This document shows, one piece after another, positions 1 to 12,260 of a DNA stretch of 64,000 bases. This DNA is from Aphis gossypii (Eukaryota > Arthropoda > Insecta > Hemiptera > Aphididae): positions 47,283,260 through 47,347,259 of the forward strand of contig NC_065530.1 in assembly GCF_020184175.1 (NCBI RefSeq). Reading direction: 5' to 3'. Within the stretch, counting starts at the first letter, position 1. Every line of letters begins with the position of its first letter. The translations under genes and the position numbers were made by a program. The notes beneath the pieces are model-generated. The model searched no databases. It worked only from the letters and a program-made list of their open reading frames with translations, and was not told where the DNA came from.

Positions 1-499
1 AAAATGTGAATAGTATTTACTTTATTGACGCATCTTGTGGGTAGGAGAGAAAAGAAGAAAATGCTCCAAACAACAAATTTTAGGGGTAGCAACAATAATG
101 AATCATGGTCTAAAAAAAAAGACTATCATACTACATAAATGATGTAGCAAAATGTTTTATAGTATGTTAATATAAATTTGAATATTGTTTGTGAAATTTA
201 CCAGTTGTTATTTTCTATTAGTTATCTACAAACTGTGATTAATGGTCAAAATATTAAGAAATAGATAATAAAAATAAAAATATTGATTATGGTTTAGATT
301 CTGATTTAAAATGGAAAATAATCTCGAAAATAATGCAACTAATTTTAAGGCGATCTTGAATAAAATTGTATCTGAACTCAACAATTATTTCATGAACTGT
401 GAGAAGGCCAAAGGTTAACTAAGGCAAAGTACTGCAAGAAATATATTACCTATGACAACTTAGGAACATCAATTCCAAATTAATGTATCCACTTCAGGG

Positions 500-714
500 C
501 GTGGGTGTGGCAGGGAGGTACTTGCCCCCCCTGCTCCTCAAATTGAATTCAATTACATTTTACATTAAAATCACTTTAGCAATTAATATAATAGTTTAAT
601 TTTGTGAAGACTCTAGACGATTGTCATTGATATAATTTAAAAAAAAAATCGTGTTTTAATCCCTCCCCCCCCCCAAAAAAAAAAAAGAAAAAAGAAAACC
701 TAGCTACAGCCATG
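500..714. mobile_element. Non-autonomous hAT-like element (215 bp) with 8-bp TSD
   Basis: The 8-bp word CTTCAGGG flanks both sides exactly (492-499 and 715-722). The ends are degenerate inverted repeats: CGTGGGTGTGGCAGGG on the left against CATGGCTGTAGCTAGG read inward from the right. C-rich and A-rich tracts lie just inside the right end and there is no coding capacity. An 8-bp duplication with short imperfect inverted ends fits a hAT-superfamily MITE. The end sequence resembles that of the element at 21150-21331, suggesting one family. Confidence 0.6.
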
Positions 715-1011
715 CTTCAGGGGATACCTGTAGAACTTACAGAAAGATAATAAAATTACTGCAAAAGAACTCAATGTATGAAAACATATATTTTATACAG
801 TAATGTTAATAAAATAAAATGGTTTTATTGAAATAAATCCTTACATTGATATTTCTCTGAGATTGCTTTTACACACACCATCTATTAAGTTTTCTACAGA
901 AATATCATTTTCTTCATTAAAATGGGTAAAGTCCTATTCAAAACTCGCATAAAAAAGGCTTTTTACCTAACCTAACCTAGCATTATATATATATATATAT
1001 ATGTATAATAT

Positions 1012-1058
1012 ACACCTTGCCCCCCAGGTGAAAATTTCTGCGAGCGCCCTTGGGTTCA
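1012..1058. repeat. GC-rich transposon-end-like fragment
   Basis: A short block containing CCTTGCCCCCCAGGTG followed by CTGCGAGCGCCCTTGG stands out sharply from the AT-rich surroundings. Read on the - strand it starts CCAAGGGCGC and runs into a G run, a layout typical of DNA-transposon termini in insect genomes. I could not find the partner end or a target duplication, so it is reported only as a likely fragment. Confidence 0.3.
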
Positions 1059-2339
1059 GCTTTCAAAAAATCTAGATTTCAATAGCATTATTAAAGTTTT
1101 AATCCCTTAAAATTTAAGGAAGATATTATGAATTTGTTATTGTAATTAATGTGATTGGATTATATTTACGAATAAAATATGTATATAGTTCTAGTATATT
1201 TAATGTCTTAAACAAACAATTTTATGAAGTAGCTTAAACATTATAAAAAATATAATTTTTATGTGGTAGGGAGAAGGTATCAATTTTATTTTGTTCCAAA
1301 ACATGTACATTCTAAATGCCAGTGATTTGGCATTATATTAACATTAATATTTTAGTTACTCATATTTTCTTCAACTAGTATTTTTATTAAAATAAACGTA
1401 TGTAGAAAAATATTATGAATAAATATGTTACTTATGAAATTTGAAAACCATGGTTAGTAATTTATGTATTGAAATTTAATTTTAATTAACCAATTTATGA
1501 TGAGTAATTTAAATATTTTCAGTATTTGTTGCAATAATTTATTTAATAGTTGAGTAAGTTTGAGCAAATAAAATTTTGCTTTCTGTCAAGGACAACATAA
1601 TAATTAATGTGACTCATTGAAAAAATTAAGAGTCTATTAAAACTAAGATTAAAATACTGATCTCTAATGAGTAATAGCTAATAAAACATTCGAAATGTAA
1701 ATATAATATTCTATTATTAAGTAAAAAAATAAATAATAATTCATCTTAATTTTCTATTTTTGTGGCTATTTAGAAAAACATTTTATTTAGTATCAGGTAG
1801 GTAAACTACTACTTAGTAAACCTACATTATCTTTTTAATTATTAACATTAAATGTAATTGTTACAATGTACAAGTATCGTATAATTTTGAACTATTAATC
1901 AATGTTTTTTATTTCATTCTGTAATATTTGATTAAAATTTTTTTCATATATTCTGATAACAATTTCTAAGGTAGTAAGGTATCAACATTTATTCAAATTT
2001 AAAATATATTTGTAACTCATAGTTGTTTGACATTTATACATATCTTATAAGTAAACTGTTCTTTAAATGTTAAGCTTGTAATATAACTCATAATATTTTA
2101 ATGTACAAATAATATAAATTTGAAATACAATTTTTGTTGTGATAATCTGAAATACTCATTTAAGTACAAATGCAAAGACAGTTAATAATAATAATTAATA
2201 AATAACAATATAAATAAAATATAAAGTATACTAATTATAAAAAAAAATTATGTACTAAAAACATTTAAAAACTTTTTCAATAATAAATTATTTTAAGATT
2301 GAATAATGTGACCTAGTAATATTTATTTTTATTTTTTAG

Positions 2340-5300
2340 AAACTTATTGGACTGTGATATGTTTTCAAAATCTGATCCAATGTGTGTTGTATATATGAAA
2401 ACACCAGAAACTACTAAATGGATTGAAATTTGTCGTACTGAATGTATAAATAATTCTCTAAATCCTAATTTTGTTACAAAAGTAATATGTTAATTTATTA
2501 ATAAAAAATGTATATAATACTAAATTTGTCTTTACCTAGGTTCATGTGTTATATCGTTTTGAAGTTCAGCAATTGATAAAATTTGAAGTATATGATATAG
2601 ATTCAAACCTGCATGATCTGAAATTTCAAGATTTTTTGGGATCATGTGAAACTACTCTTGGACATGTAATATAGGTATTACATTAATTAATCTTTAACTA
2701 AATTCTTATATTTTATTTTTTTAGATTGTGTCTTCAGTAACACTTACTTTACCTCTAAAAGGAGTAAAAACAAATAACAAAGGTCAAGTGATCGTAAAGG
2801 CAGAAGAACTCCCGGCATGCCATGATGAAGTCACCTTACATTTTAATGGAAAAGATTTAGTGCGAAGTGATTGGATATCAAAGTATGTTTATTGAAATAT
2901 TATTCATTTATGAATTTAGTATTTATCTTTAATGTTTTAACCATTTTTCAGATTTTTTTCTTGGTTTTCAAAAGCTTATCCATTTTTAGAATTATATAAA
3001 GTCGGTGAAGATGGACAGTATCAATTAGTGTATAGAACTGAAGTTGTTAACTGGACAAACAATCCTACTTGGAAACCATTAACTTTACCTGTTCGTTCTT
3101 TGTGTGGTACTGATTTTGATAGAGATATTAAAGTAGTATGTTATCATTACAAATATAATGGAAATCATTCATTAATAGGTGAGTGTGAGAGTATTTAGTA
3201 AAATTAAAAATGATTTAACTTGAAATTTAAAATGATATGTTTAATTTTTAAATGTATCAGCAATTTTAATTACTTTAAAATGTTGATTATGTTATAAACT
3301 TAAACATTTTTGCTTTTTTTTGTAAATCTTAATTTCACTTGCCAATGATGGCTAATTAATTCTTTATGCCTAGAATAGAAAAACTAATAACTTTATGTTT
3401 TGTACTCTGCATGCAAAATCATTAAATTATAGATTTAAAATTATAATTAAATATAATAGTAATTAAATTAATCATTGATACTAGAAGTAACCTAATAAAA
3501 AATTTGATTAAAAAAATAATAATAACATTAATAACAATACAGGGATCTAAATGTAACAATTTTAGATGATTTAAAAAAATTGATCAGAAAAAAATGTATC
3601 CAGCCCAAAAACTTATGCTAAAATATTGCTTGAATATTTTTATCTTTCATATAAAATAACATAAAATTTGTATTAAAAAGTATAATATTGCAGGAGAATT
3701 TCATGTTACAATGAATCAATTAAAAAAAGGACCTGGACCAGAAAATGATCATAAGTGTGTCAAACCAAAGTCATCTGTAAGTAATATTATGTTATAAATA
3801 AATCTAGGACTGTAATTTTATAAATCAACTAAATAACAAATATCATTAAAAATATAAAATATAATAAACTAAACTATTTTATAAATCATACTATGATAAC
3901 AATTTATTCTTTAGCATACATGATTGAAAATCTTTGTTAAAAAAATTTATAAATAATTTATTATATTTCAAAATATTATTGATTTTTTAGAAATACATTT
4001 ACATTTTATGTATAAAAGTATATGTAATTATTAGTTTTCAATGCATGCATAATCAAAAGAAGAGAAACCTTGTGTTGGAAAAACTACTAAAGTAAATTTA
4101 CTTAATTAATAAAAAGTAATAACATAAGTTAGTAAGTAACTATGTCTATAATATTTTTAAAATATATCTAATATAAACAAATTAATTAATTTGTAAAATT
4201 TAAAAATATTTTAATAAGATTTAACATTTTATCATATCTCTGTTTAACTATTGAACTACTTAAAATACTATAATACAATGAGATTATCTAAAATGTTGGC
4301 ATCTCAGATTTAATCTTGATAACGATTGTTGAATCATTGTTTTATGTATACGATTTATCAATTATCAATTATGTAATATAAAATGTTTAGAATAACATAT
4401 CTTTACTCTTTAAAAACTTCCATGTATAATAATAATAATAATAAACTTAAAAATGTTAGCATTGTTCATCTATTGTTTTGAATGTTTTGATACTATCCAT
4501 ATTTATATTTTATTAATTCAAAGAAGTTAAATTAGTAGAAATATACCATAGTAAACGAATAATGGATGCTGATGTTGTCTGTATATATTAATTTCTACAA
4601 TATTTCAGAAAATTTATGGAAGCATACGTCTGAATCATTTTGAGTTGAAAAAAACATTTACATTTCTTGATTACATAATGAACGGTACACAGATAAATTG
4701 TACATTTGCTATAGATTTCACAGGTAAGGTTCCATACTTAACCTATTAAATTTAAATAATGCAACTATAAACAAATTTAGATCTATAGATACTTATAATA
4801 GTACTTGTTAATCAAATGTAAAATTAGATCTTTGTGATTGTAGAAATGTATGGATTTTAAACTACTATTAACTTAAGCATCTACATGTAATTATTAGTTA
4901 TGTATTATTATTTATCTCATTTAATATAATCATTGTAATATTTAATTTAACAGCATCTAATGGAGATCCAAAAGATTACAATTCGTTACATTACCTTAGT
5001 AATAGACCCAATCAGTACGAACAAGCATTAGTAGCTGTGGGGGATATTATTCAAGACTATGATAGTGATAAAGTGTTTCCAGCATTGGGTTTTGGTGCCC
5101 GCATTCCACCTCACGGGGATGTGTCTCATGAGTTTTTCTTGAATTTACAAGCCAGTGATCCATACTGTGCTGGAATTGAAGGTAAATATATAAAATATTA
5201 ATATGATATTAAATCCAATTTGTACAGTAAAGCATTGATATATTTAATGAACATTAATAATAAAATCAGCAATATGGTTAAGTGGGAGCATAATTTAAAA

Positions 5301-5982
5301 ACAAAACAATATTGTTAATAAAATTAATTAAGCTGCTAATTGCCCAATGATTATGTATTCAAAAAAATAAAATTGAATTGATGTTAAATTTTTAGGGGTG
5401 ATCAATGCATACCATCATTGCATTAGGAGCGTTCAGTTATTTGGTCCTACAAACTTTAGTCCTGTAATCAATCATGTTGCAAAGTTTGCCCAGGCATATC
5501 AAGATGGATCACAGTATTTTATTCTGCTAATCATTACTGATGGTGTTATAACAGATATGTTCCATACTAAACAGGTACTTATGATCTAAAATGTTAATTA
5601 TGATATGTTTTTAGTTAGGGATATGATAAATATAAGCGCTCATAAATGAAAATTGAAGGGGTTTTGCTCATTTTTAACTAATATTATTTAGGCCATAATC
5701 AATGCATCGTCTTTGCCTATGTCAATTATCATAGTGGGGGTAGGTAATGCAGATTTTGATGCGATGGAGGAACTGGATGCAGATACGGTCCCATTGGAAG
5801 TCAATGGTGTTCGTGCAACTAGAGACATTACACAATTTGTATCGTTTAAAGATTTCCAGTCATATGATAATCCAGCTTTAGCTAAGGCAAATTTAGCCCG
5901 AGAGGTGCTTGCTGAAATACCAATTCAGATTGTAGGCTACATGAAGTCCAAAAATATTATTCCTACAAACATAAAAAAATAA
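2340..5982 (+). CDS. Copine, isoform ending at the proximal terminal exon (5' partial)
   Basis: Copines are cytosolic Ca2+-dependent phospholipid-binding proteins with two C2 domains and a C-terminal von Willebrand A (copine) domain. Exons read as 2340-2481, 2540-2665, 2725-2882, 2952-3178, 3694-3776, 4609-4723, 4954-5181, 5396-5574 and 5692-5982; every junction keeps frame and uses GT-AG. Visible protein is 515 aa, with perhaps 15-20 N-terminal residues missing upstream. C2A is about residues 1-90 with loop-1 motif NLLDCDMFSKSDP and loop-3 YDIDSNLHDLKFQD. C2B is about 90-235. The A domain starts near 275 with MIDAS motif DFTAS (281-285) and later LLIITDG. C2B lacks the usual acidic calcium ligands (see findings). 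The last exon gives SIIIVGVG and an ending in KK. Family assignment is secure; the exact orthologue is not. Confidence 0.93.
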
Positions 5983-8583
5983 AGCTTTAAATATTTATCA
6001 TAGATCACTAGTCTTTAAATTGTGTGCCACAGTAAATGATATTTATTCCATTTCAATTAATTTAATAATTAAGTCTTTTTATTATTTGCTATTTGCTTAT
6101 AAAATATTAAATCTTTTTTATTGGTAATTTTAATAAGTCTGAAAACCAAAAAAAAAGCTTTTAACTTGTATTTATGTATTTATTCTAAAGAAATATTTAT
6201 AATTCTATTGTATTGTAGCTACCTTATTATGTATTTAGATATTTTACTTTTTATTTATTTTTGTTATTCAATTATTTTACTAATTAGTTTGTTTTATGTT
6301 TTTATGGAAACGATATAAAAAAATTGATGCATTTGATGGTTTTTTAAATAAATGTTTGAAGGACTTTTTATCATTATATATTAATTTATTAAATGGTTAA
6401 TGATTGTTTATGCAAACCGGCATTACTAGGAGGTTATTATAAATATTAATTATATTCATTTTTTTTCTAATAATAAAATATTTACAATTGTGTAAACAAC
6501 TTAACTACAAATAAAAATATTTCTCATGTTCAACAATTTAAATAATGTTTTATATTAAATTCAACACAAATTAATATTGAATAATTAATTTTAATGACCA
6601 AATATTTTTATTAAGTGTTACATTTTAAAATGTCAAGTAATAATTCTTGTGATAAATGGGTTTTGAAAAATTGTGTACAAATTATTTAGTTATGTACAAC
6701 CTAAAATTGAGATGTTAAACTCACATAGATACTTAATATATATATATATATATATAAAAAAAAATTAACACTAAATAAGTATTTAATTTTAATGTATTAG
6801 CGTTTGGCTTAAATTTCTATGAGTTTAAACAATATAGGTTTATTAATCTTAAGCTTGATTAAAAATGTTTAAGATACTAAAATTTGAGAAAAAGTTCAAG
6901 ACAAGTTTGATATAGTTAATTCATACAGAGTTAATATACATATTTTGTAAGAAGCCTGTGAATTCATTCAAACAATTTGCTTACTTTTAATATAAAGTAA
7001 TAAGTAATAATTTATGTAATTCTTGTTATCTGCTTCAACTCAAAAATTGGTGTATATTATACAGATGTATTATGTTAACATCAAACATTCATTATGTTCC
7101 TCAAAAATCAAGTATTATCATTTTTGAAAAACAATTACATTTATTTTTTATTGTTCAGTTTTTTAATGATAGTATTTATTTTTTATTTGATCTTTTAAAT
7201 AAAATTATATTTCTAAGTAACTCTAAATATACAAATTTAATTTTGAATAAGTAGTTCATTAATTACAAATTTCAAGTATTTAAAGATTAATTGAGCATCC
7301 TAGAATGACTCAAGTGTAATATGTAAAATGTAAGTTGACTACTAATTCAGTGGTGCGCAACATGGGGGTCGCAAAATTTTATTAGAGGGTCGCCAATAAC
7401 ACAAATACAATTACACCAAATGAAAAAATTATATATTATGTATATTATTTTATAGTTAACATAATATAATCTTACATATTCCTGTTGATAGGAAGGGGTG
7501 AGGGTCGTATTATCAAAATAAATAATTTGAGGGGTCGTGGATCAAAAAATGTTGCCCACCACTGTACTAATTTATTTAAATTTAAACTATTAAAATTAAT
7601 TACCTATTTGTCAAAAGTTCTTAGAAGTCTTTCATAATTTGTAGAAAAAATTGTAAAAATAAAAATCAAATCAAATTATTTTTCAAAAATGTTAATACTT
7701 TTTGTATATCAACCTATTTATTCATGCTTTAGCTTTTTTAACATTATTTTTATTAATATGCACTTTTAAAAAAATGCTTAAAGAATTTTGTATTAATAAA
7801 ATAATAATGTTTTATTTTAAATTACTATCAAAACTAAGTAAATACTAATGCAGTTTAATAAATACTTCCCATAAGAGTATTTTTTATGATCTATCTATTA
7901 TAAAATTTTTAATCATTTAATCATGGATTGTAAAAATAATCAAATTGTTTGTATTTATTAATTCTTGGCTTACATATTTATTATATTAATGGGACCATTT
8001 AATAATAATTATGATCACGTATTTAATGAATGAAATATACATAAATATAAGATGTTAATTTATATTATTAATACATTTTAATTTTAAATGTTTTCTCTTT
8101 CAAAACCCATACTATTTGGATTTCTAAAAACTAATTGAATCAAAGGTTGATTGAAAAATGTTTTTTTTTTTTATATATATACAAATTGTTGAGCACAATC
8201 AATGTTGTACTTTTTTAATTTTAATAATTACATATTACCTATTTGTTGTTTGTTATGTAAACTGTTTATATTTTTCACATTTTTCATATTGTGATGTGTG
8301 ATGTTTATTGTATCCACTGATGAATGCTAATAAAGATGACTTTAAAATATATTTGCGTATATACCTAATTATAGGCAACATTTATACATAATAAATAATA
8401 TTATTATAGAACTAATCTATTTTATTAAAACTAATTACTAATAGTGTAAAAATCAATGTTTTATTCATTATGAGTTTAATAAGTATAAGTCTTACTACAT
8501 TCACCAAAATGATTGCATATCTACTGTAGTTATTAACATTATAATTGGAAAATTAGATTGATAAATTAGATTATATTCTATAG
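5983..8583 (+). other. Space between the two copine terminal exons
   Basis: This is the 3' UTR of the proximal isoform plus the extended intron of the distal isoform. It is very AT-rich with several AATAAA-like words (for example near 6474), a (TA)n run at about 6736-6756 and a clean hAT-like element at 7348-7564. No third copy of the terminal exon was seen. Short ORFs here have low-complexity composition and no recognisable protein. Confidence 0.6.
7348..7564. mobile_element. Non-autonomous hAT element (217 bp) with perfect 8-bp TSD
   Basis: The 8-bp target duplication TACTAATT is exact at 7340-7347 and 7565-7572. Terminal inverted repeats read CAGTGGTGCGCAACAT on the left and CAGTGGTGGGCAACAT inward from the right, one mismatch in 16. 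Just inside, both ends carry GGGGTCG-type words. There is no coding capacity. The CAGTGGT start, 8-bp duplication and small size identify a hAT MITE; the near-perfect ends suggest fairly recent insertion. It lies in the intron/3' UTR of copine. Confidence 0.9.
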
Positions 8584-8874
8584 GCCATAATCAAAGCATC
8601 CACACTGCCGCTGTCCATTATCATTGTAGGAGTGGGAAATGCTGATTTTCAATCGATGGAAGAACTGGATGGTGATACAGTTAAACTAGAAGTCAATGGA
8701 GTCTTTGCGGCCAGAGATATAGTGCAATTTGTGCCATTTAAAAATTTTCAACAAATTGAAAATCCGATGAACGCTAAATCATACCTTGCCCGTGAAGTTT
8801 TAGCCGAAATACCAGCACAACTTGTTGGATACATGAAAAGTCGTAATATTGTCCCTGAAAGTTTACATACTTAA
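8584..8874 (+). CDS. Copine alternative terminal exon (distal copy)
   Basis: A second copy of the last copine exon lies 2.6 kb downstream of the first. It follows an acceptor (TTCTATAG), begins in the same phase with codons for AII and runs 97 codons including the stop, exactly as the exon at 5692-5982. The proteins differ at about 28 of 96 positions, with no frameshift or stop in either. The core SIIIVGVGNADF and LAREVLAEIP are retained; surface residues and the tail differ (SLHT versus NIKK). A poly(A) signal follows 55 bp past the stop. The likely use is alternative last-exon splicing from the donor at 5575, giving an isoform of equal length. An independent gene is unlikely because nothing upstream encodes the C2 domains again. 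Confidence 0.85.
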   Translation, partial: AIIKASTLPLSIIIVGVGNADFQSMEELDGDTVKLEVNGVFAARDIVQFVPFKNFQQIENPMNAKSYLAREVLAEIPAQLVGYMKSRNIVPESLHT

Positions 8875-8929
8875 AATATACTGAAAAAACGTACAAATAT
8901 GCAATCCAATCATATTTTTCAATTTTTGC

Positions 8930-8935
8930 AATAAA
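8930..8935 (+). terminator. Poly(A) signal of the distal copine isoform
   Basis: Canonical AATAAA, 55 bp after the distal stop codon and followed by T/G-rich sequence. Its closeness to the stop supports real use of the distal terminal exon. Confidence 0.55.
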
Positions 8936-8955
8936 CAATTGATGATTTATTATGC

Positions 8956-11900
8956 AATAATACTAATTTTGATGTGCTTTTGTTAAACTCTTGAGACTGC
9001 CATATCAATTTATTATAATTATTATCATATTATTTATATTCTTCACACAAAAATCATTTTTTAATTTTTTGTATTACCTTTATATTTATATTACTATTAT
9101 ATTTGTATACCAAAACAAACACACTTGTCAAATGACTTGAAATCATTTTTGTATTTTATCATATTCTAGTCACGTTTTATTTAAAACAAATGTACCTATA
9201 GTTAATTTATTATTATATAACAATATGCTCAATATCACAACAATCGCATTTACTCTCTTTTTAAAAATATAGTTAATCTCATTTGAACTAAGCATGAAAA
9301 AATATTTCATTGGTGCTTATTAAAACATTTTATGTATTTTTCTATTATAACATACTTAATTTAATTATTTATTTATGTAATTTTCATTACATACCATACT
9401 ACACACACACGTTTTATTAATGTTTTTATTGTTTTTATTTACTTTAGTGTACTATTTATATAAATATGATATTTGTTAAATATTATTACTTATTAGTATT
9501 AGGTATTAATATGTAATACAAAAAGTGCCATTGTCATGTTGTTTTATTTTCTTACCTCATTTAATATAATTATTAATTAATAAGTTACAAACTAAAAATC
9601 ATTAAAACCAAGTAGATACTTATAACTAAAATGTTTAATGTTTGTAAGAGTACATTTAAATAAAACCTTTGATTGATAAAAATCTTTTTTAAACTTAAAT
9701 CTTATTGAAAATATGTTTAATGTAAGCCAGTTAAATTGTTCATTTTAACGAGTTCTGAGTATAGTCTCGCTTCTACAAAAATATTAAAATAGATTATTCA
9801 GATTATTGTATACTCTTTCCATTTAATCTTACTATAGCAGACTTTTTTAAAAGTATTTTTTTTTCAAAATCACAAAAACTGACTTGAGAAAATGAATATA
9901 TGTATATTATTATTATTATATTGTAATAAAACTATACAATTTCTAATATCTTGAAAATATATCTAATAATTAACTTAATGAAGTATACTCATTTTAAATT
10001 TATGTGTGAATATTAACAGTATGTGTAATAAATGTAATCACAGTTGACCAATCTGAAATTTATTGTTTTATTAAGTTTTTAGTTTTTATAATTTTGAGTA
10101 ATTAGTAATTAGATATTATCTTAATCTTAATCTTATTTTCTTTTGACTCATAATTACTTGAAAAATGTTAATAAAAGCAACACTAATACATGAATTACAA
10201 TATATTTACATTAATACATCTTATCTTAGCACCTAAGACTTGAGAGGATTATGATTACCTATACTAATAATATGTCATACTCATATTTGTTAATAGAAGT
10301 ATTTTTCAAACAATATTATTTATTATAAATCAAAATTTACATTCTATGGATCAAAGAAAAATTGACTAATGGAGTTTTAACATTTACAACTATATAATAT
10401 CTAGGAATATTTAATGTACCAATTACTTACAGAGTTATAAGTTAATAAATGATATAATTGCATGTTTGTGTTGATACACAAAAAAGATATATTAATCGAA
10501 ATTGTAGCTTTTTCAAATTGTCGAATAGTTGAGTGTTAGGTACCTAATTGTTTTACGAGTTAAAATTATTATATTTTAACCAATTTTTGACCAAGATTGG
10601 AAATTGTTGTACTTTTATGATACAATGTTTCGATGTGTATTTTTATTTATTTATTTATATTAACACTTACTCAAGTCTCATATTATAGTCCTAATATTGT
10701 ATTATAATACAAGTAGATGCCCTTTTAAGTTTAAATTATTAATTATAAGTAAATTGTATAGAAATTATTAAAAATAGAATTATGCTTTGTTCATACTTGA
10801 TCTCAACTTCAGATTGGCTTTTAAACTAAGAACAAAGACAACTTACAGTTGGCATAATAACACAATAAGTTAATTTGATAACTTAAGATGTAATTCAATT
10901 GCTGTCACACTTACGATAAAAAAAATAAAATTATCCACCTATATCACAGATGATTAATACTATATCAATACTTATAATTGATGGATTAACAGTTTTGTAA
11001 CTTCTAAGGATTAACTTTGAAACTTATTAGTATTTAATACCTATAGAGTTTATTTTAATAACTGATTATAGACTATATTCTTTCAATTGTAAAAAATGAA
11101 CTTATTGGACCTAGGCCTGTGGGACGTGATTAGAAATCATCTAAACGATTATAAAAATCTATTTATGAATTATTATATGAAATACTTACAACAATTTTAT
11201 AACTATGAAGATAATCATTAGTAAATAGTCTAGGTACTATCTAATACTTTTCAATAGTAAAAACCTACATTATTAGGTAATGTCATTAGTTTATACTTTA
11301 TAAATTTATAAATACCTAGTAAATAGTAGCTTATAGTATCTATAATAAATTCTATTATTTATGATTTTAAATAAATGGATATTTTTTTTATGTTAATATA
11401 TTTTTAGATTATGATGAAAATGTTGCAATACGTTTTTTTTTATATTTATCCATTTCATAAAGGAAAAAATGATTTAATTTTCAACTTAATGGTTGTTGGG
11501 TTTTTTTATAGAAAACCTGATATAATTAGTAGTTTTAGGAGGTTAACATAGGAAATTCTCAGTACTTCAATGATACTTCAATATTGACAATAACTAATAA
11601 CAATAATAATATAATAAATTTTATATTATTACCAACAATTAATTCAACCTACTGTACTCCGATGGTTACCAAATAGTAAAATAAATGAGTTTGGTAACAA
11701 TATAAATATATAAAAATAATATTGTAATATTCTATAGGCTGACAAAAATTGTCTTCACTCAGAATCTTCTTTTGTTGATTTATCACTGAATTCAAATTTA
11801 ACACTTTCACTACAGTCAACAGTAAACGTGTGATTGTTGAGATACATGTACAATTGTAGAGTAGAGCAATTTCCTATTTAATGGTTTTTTTTTAATTAAA

Positions 11901-12260
11901 TTTTTTAATAGTAAAAAATTCTATAAATCATGCATACCTACAAAATAATAACTTTTCTTCCTAAAAAATAAAATAATAAAATAATTTGATAATGGGTTTA
12001 CAGTAAATTTGTCTATATTATAATAAAAATTTTACATTTGATATTAGTCAACTAAATTGTAAGTCATATGCATATTTTTAAGTACATTTATAATCATGTA
12101 TTTTATGTTTACCATATATATATATATATTTAAATTTATTGTGTAATATTATAATAAGATATTTATAGTTTACAATGAAGTTATCTAATTCAAATTAAAT
12201 GTATATAACATAAATCAAATTCAATTTTTAGTGAATTATTATTAGGTACATACAAATAAA
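8956..12260. other. Intergenic DNA between copine and PLPBP
   Basis: About 3.3 kb of AT-rich, low-complexity DNA between the 3' ends of two convergent genes. I see no exon-like frame, RNA gene or clear inverted-repeat element. A TTTATT at 12135-12140 (AATAAA on the - strand) may be the PLPBP poly(A) signal, about 120 bp beyond its stop. Confidence 0.5.

Larger units (their letters stand above)
1..2339. other. Upstream/intronic DNA before first visible copine exon
   Basis: AT-rich DNA, probably the intron between an unseen first copine exon and the exon starting at 2340. The 2340 exon begins in phase 2 (one base completes a split codon), so coding sequence must exist upstream, and I found no convincing N-terminal C2 exon here. 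The stretch holds a small hAT-like element at 500-714, an (AT)n run near 984-1002 and a GC-rich transposon-end-like fragment near 1012-1058. A 35-codon ORF at 311-418 is not recognisable. Confidence 0.6.

Noticed and set aside
311..418. 35-codon ATG frame upstream of copine, considered as its missing first exon
   Set aside because: Ends in a stop without a donor in frame and does not resemble the N-terminal C2 strand of copines.
960..985. CCTAACCTAACCTA words resembling the insect telomere repeat (TTAGG)n; also near 37065
   Set aside because: Only two or three units in AT-rich DNA; too short to be a telomeric tract and probably chance or repeat-derived.
6121..6318. 65-codon hydrophobic frame after the proximal copine exon
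   Set aside because: Composition (I, L, Y, F, K from AT-rich codons) is what untranslated AT-rich DNA gives; it sits in the 3' UTR.
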